Assembly (NCBI RefSeq): GCF_003932855.1
Contig: NZ_RQYZ01000009.1
Coordinates: 21,887-85,886 of the forward strand
Length of the DNA: 64,000 nt
Source of the DNA: Tessaracoccus sp. OH4464_COT-324
GTDB lineage: Bacteria > Actinomycetota > Actinomycetes > Propionibacteriales > Propionibacteriaceae
Direction of reading: 5' to 3'
Position 1 is the first letter of the stretch; each line of letters starts with the position of its first letter. Below, piece by piece: positions 48,956 to 58,162 of the stretch. The notes under the pieces were generated by a model, which had not been told where the DNA came from, searched no databases, and saw only the letters and a list, made by a program, of their open reading frames with translations. A program made the translations under genes and the position numbers.

Positions 48956-50659
48956 GTGAAAGACTCTAACTCTAAGAAGCGTAAGAAGCTTTGGCTCGGG
49001 ATCGGCATCGGCTGTGCGCTGGCTCTGACGAGCGGTACCTACGTTGCGGCCTATTTCGTTGCCGGAAATCAGGTGCCTGCCCGTGCTGAAGCCCGCGGTG
49101 TCGCTATTGGCGGGCTCACCCCAGCGACGGCGGAGCAGCGGCTGCGCGACGAGCTGGGTGACGGCTTTGGCAAGCCGGTGATGCTCAGGTTCGGGGAGCG
49201 CAGCGTTGAGCTGGATCCCGCGAGCTCGGGCCTGTCGGTCGATTTCGCCCAGACGGTGCACAACGCCGGGGCGGGCTTCAGTTGGAACCCCGCGCACATC
49301 TACCGGTCGTTGGCCGGTGGTGAATCCGTCGATCTCGTTTTCGACATCGATCGAGAAAAGCTGAAGCAGGCGGTCGCTGGCGTGACCGCCAAGTTCGAGC
49401 TGGCGCCGGTGGATGCCACGATCACTTTGGTGGACGGCAAGGTGAGCGGTTCGCCGGCGGTCGTCGGGCATTCACTCAAGGTGGATGAGACGGTGGACAG
49501 GGTGATCGAATCCTTCACCGCAGGAAAGCAGACGGTGGAGCCGGCGCTGGCCACCGTCGAGCCGGAGACCAGCGATGCAAAGGTCGCGGAGTTCCGTGAC
49601 GGGACGCTGAAGAAGGCACTCACCGGGGCGGTCACGCTCACCACCGCCAACGGAGACCTCGTGCTGACCGAGGAGCAGATCACGACGGTGGTCCAGATCA
49701 CCGGTAAGGGCAGCGACCTCGCTGTGGGGGTCAACGAGGTGGCGCTGCAGGAGGTGACGAAGGAGGCGTTGTCCAAGCTCAGCGCGGACGGCCCCAAGAA
49801 CGCCTCCTATACTTTCGCGGAGGGCGCAGTCACGGTCGTCCCGGGGAAGAGCGGCACCACGATCGGCCCCGAGCAGGTAAGCACGGCGCTGAAGCAGGCG
49901 CTTGAGGGTGACCGCACTGCCAAGATCGAGTCGGCCGTGCAGGAGCCGGAGTTCACGACGGAAAAGGCGGAGCAGCTTAAGCCCACCCAGGTGATCGGCG
50001 AGTTCACCACCCACTACCCGCACTCGCACTACCGCAACGTCAATATCGGCCAGGCGGCCAAGCTGATCAACGGCACCGTCGTGCTGCCGGGCGAGACCTT
50101 CAGCATGAACAACACGGTGGGCGAGCGCACGCCGGAGAATGGTTTCACCGAGGGCTACGTCATCAACGGCGGGGCGCTCCAGAAGTCGAGCGGTGGCGGG
50201 GTGTCGCAGGCAGCCACCACGCTGTTCAACGCCGCGTTCTTCGCGGGCTACGAGGACGTCGAGCACAAACCGCATTCGCTGTACTTTCCACGCTACCCGG
50301 CGGGCCGTGAGGCCACGGTCTACTACGGAGCTGTCGACCTCAGATTCAAGAACAACACCGAGTACCCCGCGATCATCCAGGGCTTCATCGACCCGTCCGG
50401 TGGGGGCAAGAAGGGTTCCGTGACGTTCCGCATCTGGTCGAGGCCCACGTGGGACAAGGTGGAGTCCAGCGAGCTGCGCAAGTTCGACTACTATTCGGGC
50501 GGCACCCGGGTGTCGAACGACGCGAAGTGTGAGCCGCAGTCCCCGATCCAGGGGTTCAGCGTGAGCTACGATCGGCTGTTCTACAAGGGCGGGCAGGTGG
50601 TGAAGACCGAGCCGTTCTTCTGGAAGTACGACGCGGGCGACCGGATCACCTGCGCCTAG
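48956..50659 (+). CDS. VanW family protein with YoaR-type peptidoglycan-binding domains
   Basis: 567 residues. One N-terminal membrane helix (LWLGIGIGCALALTSGTYVA), then repeated extracytoplasmic domains of the YoaR type (GLTPATAEQRLRDELGD and TLVDGKVSGSPAVVGHSLKV), and the VanW core with FSMNNTVGERTPENGFTEGY, GGGVSQAATTLFNAAFFAGY and GREATVYYGAVDLRFKNNT. VanW occurs in vancomycin-resistance clusters but its role is unproven; here it is chromosomal and standalone. GTG 48956 with GAGG upstream is chosen; TTG 48953 is possible. Confidence 0.9.
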   Translation: MKDSNSKKRKKLWLGIGIGCALALTSGTYVAAYFVAGNQVPARAEARGVAIGGLTPATAEQRLRDELGDGFGKPVMLRFGERSVELDPASSGLSVDFAQTVHNAGAGFSWNPAHIYRSLAGGESVDLVFDIDREKLKQAVAGVTAKFELAPVDATITLVDGKVSGSPAVVGHSLKVDETVDRVIESFTAGKQTVEPALATVEPETSDAKVAEFRDGTLKKALTGAVTLTTANGDLVLTEEQITTVVQITGKGSDLAVGVNEVALQEVTKEALSKLSADGPKNASYTFAEGAVTVVPGKSGTTIGPEQVSTALKQALEGDRTAKIESAVQEPEFTTEKAEQLKPTQVIGEFTTHYPHSHYRNVNIGQAAKLINGTVVLPGETFSMNNTVGERTPENGFTEGYVINGGALQKSSGGGVSQAATTLFNAAFFAGYEDVEHKPHSLYFPRYPAGREATVYYGAVDLRFKNNTEYPAIIQGFIDPSGGGKKGSVTFRIWSRPTWDKVESSELRKFDYYSGGTRVSNDAKCEPQSPIQGFSVSYDRLFYKGGQVVKTEPFFWKYDAGDRITCA

Positions 50660-50800
50660 GGCTCGTTGCGAAAGCCGCGCGGATCTGCGGCACACCGGAT
50701 CGGGCCTCTCCCTGACAGCACTTTTGAACAGGCCTGGTCGATGGGTGCGCCGTGCGGCCGCGCGAGTTAGACTCTCTGACAGCAACGTTTGAGGAGAACC

Positions 50801-51118
50801 ATGACCTACATCATCGCTTTGCCCTGCGTCGACGTGAAGGACCGCGCCTGCGTGGATGAGTGTCCCGTCGACTGCATCTATGAGGGCAATCGGATGCTGT
50901 ACATCCACCCCGACGAGTGCGTTGACTGTGGGGCTTGTGAGCCTGTCTGCCCGGTTGAGGCCATCTACTACGAGGATGACCTGCCGGAGGATCAGGCCGA
51001 GTTCTACGACGCAAATGTGCAGTTCTTCGACGGAATCGGCTCCCCCGGGGGAGCCGCGAAGCTTGGGGTGATCGATAAGGATCACCCCATGATCGAGGCG
51101 CTGCCCCCGCAGGCCTGA
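50801..51118 (+). CDS. fdxA: 7Fe ferredoxin
   Basis: 105 residues. By analogy with Azotobacter FdI, C9, C17 and C50 should bind a 3Fe-4S cluster and C21, C40, C43 and C46 a 4Fe-4S cluster; C25 is extra. The acidic C-terminal extension [13 protein letters not shown] is typical of the actinobacterial 7Fe form. SD GAGGAG lies before ATG, and TAGACT (50767-50772) with a 28-base leader suggests a normal leadered message. Electron carrier; the following dapC begins one base after its stop, a very common actinobacterial pairing. Confidence 0.95.
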   Translation: MTYIIALPCVDVKDRACVDECPVDCIYEGNRMLYIHPDECVDCGACEPVCPVEAIYYEDDLPEDQAEFYDANVQFFDGIGSPGGAAKLGVIDKDHPMIEALPPQA

Positions 51119-51119
51119 G

Positions 51120-52202
51120 ATGCTCAGCCTGCCGGACTTCCCGTGGGATTCGCTGGCCGAGGCGAAGGCCACGGCCAGCGCCCATCCGGGGGGCATCGTC
51201 GACCTTTCGGTGGGTACCCCGGTGGACGGCACCCCCGACGTGGCGCGCGCCGCGCTGGCGGCTGCGGCCAACGCGCACGGCTACCCGACGGTTTGGGGTA
51301 CGCCAACGTGCCGTTCCGCGATACTGCGCTACATGTCGCGACGCTGGGGCGTGACCGGCCTCAGCCATGAGTCGGTGTTGCCGGTGATCGGCACGAAGGA
51401 GATCGTGGGCTGGCTGCCCACCTTGCTCGGGCTGCGCGCGGAGTCGGTTGTTGCCTTCCCGACGATGGCCTACCCGACGTACGAGGTGGGGGCCCTCACC
51501 TCCGGCGCCAGGCCGCTGGCTTGCGACGATCCGGCACGGCTGCCGGGCGACACCAGGTTGATCTGGATCAACTCACCCGCCAACCCGACCGGTCGCATCC
51601 TGGGCCTCGACGAGCTGCGCGCCTTCGTGGCCCGCGCCCGCGAGCTGGGGGCGGTGCTGGCCAGCGACGAGTGCTATGGGGAGTTCGCTTGGGAGGCGGA
51701 GCCGCTGTCGGTGCTCGACCCGAGGGTGTGCGACGGCGATCACGAGGGGCTGTTGGCGGTGCATTCCGTGTCGAAGCGCTCGAACGCGGCAGGCTATCGC
51801 GCGGGGTTCGTCGTCGGTGATCCGGCGCTGGTGCAGGCCCTCGTCGGGCTGCGTAAGCACCTGGGCATGATGGTGCCCGCGCCCGTGCAGGCGGCGCTGG
51901 CGGCGATGCTGGACGACCAGGAGCACGTCGACGAGCAGCGCGAGCGCTACCTGGCCCGCCGTCGGCTGCTGCGGCCCGCGCTGGAAACGGCGGGTTTCAC
52001 CGTGGAACATTCCGAGGGCTCGCTCTACCTGTGGGCCACGCGCGGCGAGGACTGCCGGGAAAGCGTGGCCTGGCTGGCCGAGCGCGGCATCCTGGTGGCG
52101 CCGGGCGATTTCTACGGCCCGGCTGCGGCGCGCCACGTTCGCGTGGCCTTGACCGCCACCGACGAGCGGGTCGCTGCGGCGGTCGGCAGACTCACCGCCT
52201 GA
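51120..52202 (+). CDS. dapC: Succinyldiaminopimelate transaminase
   Basis: 360 residues, fold-type I aminotransferase. PLP lysine is K219 in LLAVHSVSKRSNAAGYRAGF; WINSPANPTGRI holds the phosphate/carboxylate-binding Asn and Arg; ASDECYGEF precedes. It converts N-succinyl-2-amino-6-oxopimelate to N-succinyl-LL-diaminopimelate in lysine and peptidoglycan synthesis. Position after fdxA and near dapD and dapE supports the DapC call over other class I/II aminotransferases. Confidence 0.93.
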   Translation: MLSLPDFPWDSLAEAKATASAHPGGIVDLSVGTPVDGTPDVARAALAAAANAHGYPTVWGTPTCRSAILRYMSRRWGVTGLSHESVLPVIGTKEIVGWLPTLLGLRAESVVAFPTMAYPTYEVGALTSGARPLACDDPARLPGDTRLIWINSPANPTGRILGLDELRAFVARARELGAVLASDECYGEFAWEAEPLSVLDPRVCDGDHEGLLAVHSVSKRSNAAGYRAGFVVGDPALVQALVGLRKHLGMMVPAPVQAALAAMLDDQEHVDEQRERYLARRRLLRPALETAGFTVEHSEGSLYLWATRGEDCRESVAWLAERGILVAPGDFYGPAAARHVRVALTATDERVAAAVGRLTA

Positions 52203-52245
52203 GCGCTGGGCACCGACCGTCCGAGGGCCCGTCGTTCCCAGTTCC

Positions 52246-53073
52246 CTATTTCTGGGCGGGTCCGAGCGTGAGCACCGCTCCGTCCACTCTTCGTTCGGTG
52301 GTGCGCCAGGTGCCGTTGGTTTCCAGGCGCTGGTCGCCGACCTCGACGACGCTCACTCCCGCCTCGTAGGTGTTCAGCAGCGCCAGGTGGACGGCCGCCC
52401 AGAGGTGGGCGTCGTCGTCGGCCGTGATTAGCAGCTGGTTGCCGTCGGTGCGCACCGTGACGCCCGGCACGGGCTTCAGCACCTCAATGATCGGGTCGGG
52501 GTTGGCCACCGGCTCGGCGAAGCTGACACAGGTGACGGCGGCTTGCTGGGAACCGCGCAGCGTCGCTGCCAGCGCCGTGGCGTTCGGCACGTGCTTGCGG
52601 TAGGCCTGCGGGTGGCCGGAGCGCTGCACTTTCTGCGCCTGGTCGTTGATGTCGGTGCTCTCCCACTTTTTAAACTTCACCAACTCCTCGTAGAAGCGCA
52701 GCGAGGAATACCAGGGATCCATGATCTGCTCCGCGGTGCCCCAGTCGAAGCGCGGGTCGGGGCGCTGCTGGAAGAGGCCGAGGGAGTCGCGGTCGCCGTA
52801 GTCGAGGTTTCGGATGCCGGACTCCTGGTAGGCGGTGGCGAGCGCCACCGTCGCCGCCCGTTCCGGCAGGCCCGCCTGGAAGGAGGCCGCGACGATGATG
52901 CTGCTCATGCGAGACTGTTCGCGGGTCAGGGCCACCGGCTCGCCGGCGGGATTGGCGACGGTGCACCGCTCCGGTGTGAAGCGCGCGTACAGGTAGCCGT
53001 AGGCCTGCCACGCGACGATGCCCAGCCCGGCGACGAGCGCCAGGACGACCGCCAGGGTGAGTCGGCGTTTCAT
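52246..53073 (-). CDS. Membrane-anchored lytic transglycosylase-like protein
   Basis: 275 residues with an N-terminal membrane helix (LTLAVVLALVAGLGIVAW) and an SLT-like motif ALATAYQESGIRNLDYGDRD in which E84 would be the catalytic acid, followed by SLGLFQQRPDPRFDWG. It probably cleaves or binds peptidoglycan outside the membrane; the motif is short and the domain is divergent. Its ATG overlaps the dapD stop (ATGA), so a wall-related protein is made from the same message as an enzyme for the wall precursor diaminopimelate. Confidence 0.78.
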   Translation of the reverse strand: MKRRLTLAVVLALVAGLGIVAWQAYGYLYARFTPERCTVANPAGEPVALTREQSRMSSIIVAASFQAGLPERAATVALATAYQESGIRNLDYGDRDSLGLFQQRPDPRFDWGTAEQIMDPWYSSLRFYEELVKFKKWESTDINDQAQKVQRSGHPQAYRKHVPNATALAATLRGSQQAAVTCVSFAEPVANPDPIIEVLKPVPGVTVRTDGNQLLITADDDAHLWAAVHLALLNTYEAGVSVVEVGDQRLETNGTWRTTERRVDGAVLTLGPAQK

Positions 53074-53999
53074 CAGTTGGCGTGCAGCTCGGCGTTCAGC
53101 GCGACCTTGTTTTGGCGGCGGTGCTTGACCACCACCTGCCCGGTGAGGGAGTCGCGTAGGAAGAGCAGGTCATGCTGGCCCGAGAGCTCGCGCGCCTTGA
53201 CCACCTGCCCGTCGGGCAGCGTCACCTTGGTGCCCGCAGTGACGTACAGGCCGGCCTCGACGACGCAATCGTCGCCCAGCGAGATCCCGATGCCGGATTC
53301 GGCGCCCAGCAGGCAGCGCTCGCCGATGCGGATCACTTCCTGTCCGCCGCCGGAGAGGGTACCCATGATCGAGGCGCCGCCGCCGACATCCGATCCATCG
53401 CCGACGACCACCCCGGCCGAGATGCGACCCTCGACCATGCTGGTTCCGAGAGTGCCGGCGTTGAAGTTGATGAATCCCTCGTGCATGACGGTGGTGCCCG
53501 CCGCGAGGTGGGCGCCCAGCCGGACTCGATCCGCGTCGCCGATGCGAACCCCGCTGGGCACGACATAGTCAATCATGCGGGGGAACTTGTCGACCCCGTA
53601 GACGGTGAGCTGCCGACCCTGGGCCCTGAGTGCCAGCCGGACGCGTGGCACGTCGTCGATGCGCACCGGGCCTAGGTTGGTCCACGCGTTGTTGGGTAGC
53701 ACGCCGAAGATGCCGGTGAGGTTCAGACCGTGCGGCTGGACCAGCCTGGCGGAGAGCAGGTGTAGTCTCAGGTAGGCGTCCTCGACGCCGGCGGGCGGCT
53801 CGTCGAGCTGGATCTGCACCCGGACCGGCCTGCTTTCGACGCCGCGCGTCGTATCTGTGCTCGCAGCCGCTGCCAGTTCGGCGGGGGGCTCCGCCGTGAT
53901 GTCGTCGCCCAGCGCGGGGGAGGGATACCAGGCGTCAAGGATGCCCTGGGGATGGACGGTTGCCAGGCCCCAGGCCCAGGCGGTGCGAGTTTCAGTCAT
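53073..53999 (-). CDS. dapD: 2,3,4,5-Tetrahydropyridine-2,6-dicarboxylate N-succinyltransferase
   Basis: 308 residues of the actinobacterial DapD form: an N-terminal domain starting [19 protein letters not shown], then a left-handed beta helix with hexapeptide repeats ([60 protein letters not shown]). It transfers succinyl from succinyl-CoA in lysine/DAP synthesis. On this strand TAGACT lies 7 bases before ATG 53999, the leaderless pattern. It is divergent from dapE across 97 bases. Confidence 0.95.
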   Translation of the reverse strand: MTETRTAWAWGLATVHPQGILDAWYPSPALGDDITAEPPAELAAAASTDTTRGVESRPVRVQIQLDEPPAGVEDAYLRLHLLSARLVQPHGLNLTGIFGVLPNNAWTNLGPVRIDDVPRVRLALRAQGRQLTVYGVDKFPRMIDYVVPSGVRIGDADRVRLGAHLAAGTTVMHEGFINFNAGTLGTSMVEGRISAGVVVGDGSDVGGGASIMGTLSGGGQEVIRIGERCLLGAESGIGISLGDDCVVEAGLYVTAGTKVTLPDGQVVKARELSGQHDLLFLRDSLTGQVVVKHRRQNKVALNAELHAN

Positions 54000-54096
54000 G
54001 TGTGCCAGTCTAGCCAGCCCGTGCGGAGGATCCGGGCGAAAACTGCAACCTGCGGGCCGGGCCGACGCGACCACCCAGTTGGCTAAGCTCAAGGCC

Positions 54097-55155
54097 ATGA
54101 GCCTTGACCTTGGTGCCCCGCTGGGCCAGCTGTTGGCGCAGATCGTCGACGTGGAGAGCGTCTCCGGAAACGAGCGCGCCCTCGCGGACCTCATACAGGC
54201 AGCGCTCAGGCTGCCACACCTGGAGCTGTACCGCGACGACGACTGCGTGGTTGCGCGCACCAACCTGGGGCGCGACCAGCGAGTGGTGATCGCCGGGCAC
54301 CTGGACACGGTGCCCGTGGCCGACAATCTGCCGTCGAGACTGATTGACGGCGAACTCTGGGGCCGCGGTACCGTCGACATGAAGGGCGGGGTGGCGGTCA
54401 TGCTGGCGCTGGCTGCGGAGCTGACCACTCCCGCTCGGGACATCACCTGGATCTTCTACGATAACGAGGAGGTGGAAGCCAGCAGGAACGGCTTGGGGCG
54501 GTTGGCACGCACCCGGCCCGACCTCGTGCAGGCCGACTTCGCGGTGCTGATGGAGCCCACCGCCGCGCTGATTGAGGGTGGCTGCCAGGGGACGGTGCGG
54601 GTGGTATTCGAGGTCGAGGGCCAGGCCGCCCACTCGGCGCGTAGTTGGATGGGGGTGAACGCTATCCACGGCCTAGCTGAACTGTTGGCTGTCCTTGCGG
54701 CGTACCAGCCGCGAGAAGTGGAGGTGGACGGGCTCGTCTACCGGGAGGGCTTGAACGCCGTCGAGGTGACTGGGGGCATGGCCAAGAACGTCATTCCGCC
54801 TAGCGCGTCGCTTACCGTGAACTACCGGTTTGCGCCGGACAAGTCGGTTGCCGACGCTCTTGACTGGTTGAGGGAGCTGTTCGGGCGCGAGTTCATCGTC
54901 GACGATGCTTCGCCCGCTGCACGCCCGGGATTCGACCGGGCGCCGGCACGCGAGTTTCTGGCCGCGGTGGGGGGCGACGCGAAGCCGAAGTATGGCTGGA
55001 CCGATGTTGCGCGGTTTGCCGAACTGGGCATCTCAGCAGTGAACTACGGACCGGGGGATCCGTCGCTGGCCCACCGTGACGACGAACGCTGCCCACTGAC
55101 AGACTTGGACAAGTGCGCCGCAGGCCTGAGAGCCTGGCTGACGGCGACTGAGTAG
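54097..55155 (+). CDS. dapE: Succinyl-diaminopimelate desuccinylase
   Basis: 352 residues, M20 metallohydrolase. Zinc-binding motifs: [50 protein letters not shown] and the C-terminal [18 protein letters not shown]; the lid domain has [20 protein letters not shown]. It hydrolyses N-succinyl-LL-DAP to LL-DAP. TAAGCT (54084-54089) ends 7 bases before ATG 54097, so the start is the leaderless one, and an upstream in-frame ATG at 53857, inside dapD on the other strand, is rejected. Confidence 0.95.
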   Translation: MSLDLGAPLGQLLAQIVDVESVSGNERALADLIQAALRLPHLELYRDDDCVVARTNLGRDQRVVIAGHLDTVPVADNLPSRLIDGELWGRGTVDMKGGVAVMLALAAELTTPARDITWIFYDNEEVEASRNGLGRLARTRPDLVQADFAVLMEPTAALIEGGCQGTVRVVFEVEGQAAHSARSWMGVNAIHGLAELLAVLAAYQPREVEVDGLVYREGLNAVEVTGGMAKNVIPPSASLTVNYRFAPDKSVADALDWLRELFGREFIVDDASPAARPGFDRAPAREFLAAVGGDAKPKYGWTDVARFAELGISAVNYGPGDPSLAHRDDERCPLTDLDKCAAGLRAWLTATE

Positions 55156-55166
55156 AAAGGCCACCC

Positions 55167-55895
55167 ATGACACAACTCCGCCGCACCCAGGGTGCGCTGA
55201 TCCTGTCCGGCAAGCGCCACGAGCAGCCGACAGCGGACCAGGCTCTCCTGGACGAGAGCTTCAAGCGTCATCAGCAGGATCCCTGGCGGGTGTTGCGCAT
55301 CCAATCGGAGTTCGTGGAGGGCTTCGACGCGCTACACGACCTAGAGCCAGCGGTCAGCATCTTTGGCTCCGCCCGTACCAAGCCGGGCGACGAGATGTAC
55401 GGCAAGGCGCAGCAGCTGGCCACGCGCTTGGTGGAGGAGGGCTTCGCGGTCATCACCGGGGGCGGCCCCGGCATCATGGAGGCCGGCAACAAGGGCGCCT
55501 GGGAGGCTGGGGGTACCTCGGTTGGGTTGGGCATCGAACTGCCGCACGAGCAGGGTATCAACGACTTCGTCACGCTCGGCATCAACTTCCGGTACTTCTT
55601 CGCGCGCAAGACGATGTTCCTGAAGTACTCGCGCGGATTCATCACCCTGCCGGGCGGATTCGGCACTCTCGACGAGCTGTTCGAGTCGCTTACCCTCATC
55701 CAGACGGGAAAGGTGACGCAGTTCCCGGTGGTGTTGTTCGGCACCGAGTACTGGGGGCCGCTGGTTTCCTGGATCAAGAACACCCTCATCGGCGGCGGGT
55801 ACATCTCGGCACGTGATGAGACCCTATTCCTCCTCACCGACGATGTGGAGGAGGCGGTGGCCGCTATGGGCAAGCCGAACGGAGAGTACAAGTGA
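55167..55895 (+). CDS. LOG family protein (TIGR00730 Rossmann fold)
   Basis: 242 residues. The nucleotide-binding GGGPGIMEAGNKGAWEAGGT and the PGGxGTxxE motif LPGGFGTLDELFESL are present. LOG proteins act as phosphoribohydrolases on AMP-like substrates; in plants and some actinobacteria this yields cytokinins, while others are misannotated as lysine decarboxylases. The SD GAAAGG lies before ATG 55167. It is 12 bases after dapE and overlaps the DivIVA-like gene, the same order as in mycobacteria. Confidence 0.9.
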   Translation: MTQLRRTQGALILSGKRHEQPTADQALLDESFKRHQQDPWRVLRIQSEFVEGFDALHDLEPAVSIFGSARTKPGDEMYGKAQQLATRLVEEGFAVITGGGPGIMEAGNKGAWEAGGTSVGLGIELPHEQGINDFVTLGINFRYFFARKTMFLKYSRGFITLPGGFGTLDELFESLTLIQTGKVTQFPVVLFGTEYWGPLVSWIKNTLIGGGYISARDETLFLLTDDVEEAVAAMGKPNGEYK

Positions 55896-56419
55896 TTGTC
55901 ATCATCGTGCTGGCTGCGCTGGCGGTGATGGCACTGGCCGCGATCGCCGGCACTGGAAAGTTCGGCCAGTGGCAACCCACCACCTCGGATGCGCCGAAGG
56001 GCAGACTTCCAGAAGGACCGATCGACGGCGAGTTCCGGGCGAAACTGGTGATTCCCGCCGCGCCCTTTGGCTACGCCAGGCAGGAGGTGGACCAGTTGCT
56101 GGACCAGATCGTCGCTGGGCTGAGCGTCGAGCGACCTAGCTTCACCGTTCGGCCGCGGGGCTACGACATGGCCTTCGTGGACGAGGTGCTGGATCGGCAC
56201 TTCGAGCCGCTCGACGCGGCGTCGCAGGCCACAGCTGCGACGCCGTCGAACCCGATGCCTACCGGCGGGGGAACCAGCGAGGAGGAATCGTCGGGTGCCG
56301 CTGCCGAAGAGCGGGAAGCGACACAGGACATCCCGGAGTCAGAGAGGCCCGACCCGTCCGAGGAGCTTGCCGGGCAGGAACCCGCGAGGGAGGGCCCGCA
56401 CCGGATGTCGGCGGAGTAG
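55892..56419 (+). CDS. DivIVA-domain-like membrane protein
   Basis: 175 residues from GTG 55892. An N-terminal membrane helix (VIIVLAALAVMALAAIAGTG) is followed by two short DivIVA-like segments, LVIPAAPFGYARQEVDQLLD and VRPRGYDMAFVDEVLDRHF, which resemble the N-terminal lipid-binding GYxxxxVDxFL turn of DivIVA. The rest is a Glu/Ser/Pro-rich tail. It may mark poles or septa. The same gene is a neighbour of LOG and DUF3117 in mycobacteria. Confidence 0.82.
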   Translation: MIVIIVLAALAVMALAAIAGTGKFGQWQPTTSDAPKGRLPEGPIDGEFRAKLVIPAAPFGYARQEVDQLLDQIVAGLSVERPSFTVRPRGYDMAFVDEVLDRHFEPLDAASQATAATPSNPMPTGGGTSEEESSGAAAEEREATQDIPESERPDPSEELAGQEPAREGPHRMSAE

Positions 56420-56605
56420 GCCGTCGCTGTTCCGTGCCCGGAGTTGGGCTGAGGGGGGGCTTCCGGAGGCCGTCGGAAATGCCGGGTGTGTGCCGACGCG
56501 GCGGCGTGTCCGGGTTGGGGAACGGGTTTCGTCTTGAGACGGCCGACAACGTGGATGATCGCGGTAGACTGGGTGTCAGCCCGACTGAGTAGTGAGGATT
56601 ATTTC

Positions 56606-56773
56606 ATGGCAGCGATGAAGCCCCGTACTGGCGACGGACCAATGGAAGTCACCAAGGAAGGCCGTGGGATTGTTATGCGCGTCCCCGTCGATGGGGGTGG
56701 TCGACTGGTCGTGGAGATGAACTCCGAGGAGGCGAACGCGCTGCTCACTGAACTCCAGGCAGTGATCGGCTAG
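56606..56773 (+). CDS. DUF3117 protein
   Basis: 55 residues: MAAMKPRTGDGPMEVTKEGR, then GIVMRVPVDGGGRLVVEMNS and EEANALLTELQAVIG. This short, very conserved actinobacterial family has no known function. An SD GTGAGGAT precedes ATG 56606, and TAGACT (56565-56570) is a likely -10 giving a 30-base leader. The longer frame from 56486 is not family-like. Followed by a strong hairpin. Confidence 0.9.
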   Translation: MAAMKPRTGDGPMEVTKEGRGIVMRVPVDGGGRLVVEMNSEEANALLTELQAVIG

Positions 56774-56782
56774 TTTTTGTCC

Positions 56783-56823
56783 GCGAGGGGGCGCCCGGCC
56801 AGCAGTGCCGGGCGCCCCCTCGC
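56783..56823. terminator. Strong bidirectional terminator between DUF3117 and glgA
   Basis: GCGAGGGGGCGCCCGGC (56783-56799) pairs with GCCGGGCGCCCCCTCGC (56807-56823), a perfect 17-bp stem with a 7-base loop, placed between two converging genes with only 5 bases to the glgA stop. A TTTTTG run before the hairpin serves the leftward direction. Confidence 0.92.
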
Positions 56824-56828
56824 GTGCG

Positions 56829-58022
56829 TCAGCTGCCGTGCCGCTCGATGGCGAGCCGGTACACGTCAACGGTCTGCTCGGCGATCGCAGCCCACGAGAA
56901 CTCGTCGATGCAACGCTGCCGCCCGGCAATGCCGAACTGGCGAGCGAGGGCCGTATCCCGGGTCAACTGGTTGACTCGATCGGCGAAGGCGGCCTCGAAA
57001 CCCCGCACGAACTCTGGATCGCCAGCTTGCGCGGGATCGTAGGGGACCAGGAGACCGGTTTCTCCGTCGGCCACCACCTCCGGGATTCCGCCGACGGCGG
57101 AGGCGACGACGGGGGTTTCGCAGGCCATCGCCTCCAGGTTCACGATGCCGAGCGGTTCGTAAACCGACGGGCAGGCGAAGACAGTGGCGTGTGTGAGCAC
57201 CTGGCGCACTGAGGCGCGCGGCAGCATCTCCTGCACCCAGAGCACACCGGCGGTGCGCTGGCGCTTCAACGCGGCGAAGGCCTCGTCGAACTCTGCGGCG
57301 ATCTCCGGGGTGTCCGGCGCGCCGGCCAGCAGCACAAGCTGCGTGTCGGGGTCGAACTGCGCTGCTGAGCGCACGAGGTGCACCAGTCCCTTCTGGCGCG
57401 TGATGCGGCCGACGAAGGCCACGTACGGCTTGTCCAGGTCGATGCCCAGGGCGGAGACGACGTCGGTGCCGGTGTCTGGGCGGAACTCTTCGGTGTCGAT
57501 GCCGTTCTTCACGACGTGCACCTTCTCGGGGTTCAGTTCCGGGTAGCTGTCTAGCACGTCCCGGCGCATGCCGGCGGACACCGAGATCACGGCATCTGCG
57601 GCCTGGTAGGCGGTGCGCTCGGCCCAGGACGATACGCGATACCCGCCGCCTAGCTGCTCGGCCTTCCACGGCCGGTGGGGCTCCAAGGAGTGGGAAGTGA
57701 CGACGTGGGGCACGTCCAGCAGCAGCGCTCCGATGTGCCCTGCCATGTTTGCGTACCAGGTGTGGGAGTGACAGATGGCGGTATCCGGTGCCAGCGCTGC
57801 AGCGATCGAAAGGTCGGCTCCGAGCACGCGCAGTGCTGCGTTGGCGTCGGGCGGGAAGGTCTCGGGGTGCGCCACGGCACCGTCGCGCGGCTCGCCCATG
57901 CAGTGGACATCGACATCGATGAGCTTGCGCAGCTGCGGAACAAGCTGAGCCACGTGCACCCCGGCTCCGCCGTAGATTGATGGCGGGTACTCGCGGGTCA
58001 GTAGTGAAAGCTTGAAAGTCAT
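56829..58022 (-). CDS. glgA: Glycogen synthase (GT4 family)
   Basis: 397 residues of the actinobacterial GlgA/GlgM type. N-terminal domain: [20 protein letters not shown] with the glycine loop; [17 protein letters not shown]-terminal nucleotide-sugar domain: [18 protein letters not shown], and the catalytic [20 protein letters not shown] with EPLGIVNLE. It extends alpha-1,4 glucans from ADP-glucose, or makes maltose 1-phosphate as its mycobacterial counterpart does; which one cannot be told from sequence. It is divergent from glgC. Start ATG 58022 matches family starts. Confidence 0.92.
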   Translation of the reverse strand: MTFKLSLLTREYPPSIYGGAGVHVAQLVPQLRKLIDVDVHCMGEPRDGAVAHPETFPPDANAALRVLGADLSIAAALAPDTAICHSHTWYANMAGHIGALLLDVPHVVTSHSLEPHRPWKAEQLGGGYRVSSWAERTAYQAADAVISVSAGMRRDVLDSYPELNPEKVHVVKNGIDTEEFRPDTGTDVVSALGIDLDKPYVAFVGRITRQKGLVHLVRSAAQFDPDTQLVLLAGAPDTPEIAAEFDEAFAALKRQRTAGVLWVQEMLPRASVRQVLTHATVFACPSVYEPLGIVNLEAMACETPVVASAVGGIPEVVADGETGLLVPYDPAQAGDPEFVRGFEAAFADRVNQLTRDTALARQFGIAGRQRCIDEFSWAAIAEQTVDVYRLAIERHGS

Positions 58023-58113
58023 GCGAGCATCGTTGCACGATTTGGGGTCCGGCGTGCCGTTAGGGCCGAACTCGTCGGAGCTTGGGCGGGCGCGGAGCGA
58101 ATTTTGAGTGATT

Positions 58114-58133
58114 TTTCGGGATAACACCCGAAA
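58114..58133. promoter_or_regulatory. Inverted repeat in the glgA/glgC divergent promoter region
   Basis: TTTCGGG (58114-58120) and CCCGAAA (58127-58133) are perfectly complementary around ATAACA, 49 bases upstream of glgC and 92 bases upstream of glgA. An A+T-flanked 7-6-7 palindrome in an otherwise G/C-rich intergenic region is a plausible operator for shared control of glycogen genes. No regulator is identified. Confidence 0.5.
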
Positions 58134-58162
58134 TGCACGCCGCTATGCGTTAGGTTCAGGTC

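Noticed and set aside
47431..49008. 525-codon open frame on the minus strand
   Set aside because: It is antisense to sppA and the VanW gene and shows His/Arg/Gln-rich composition typical of shadow frames.
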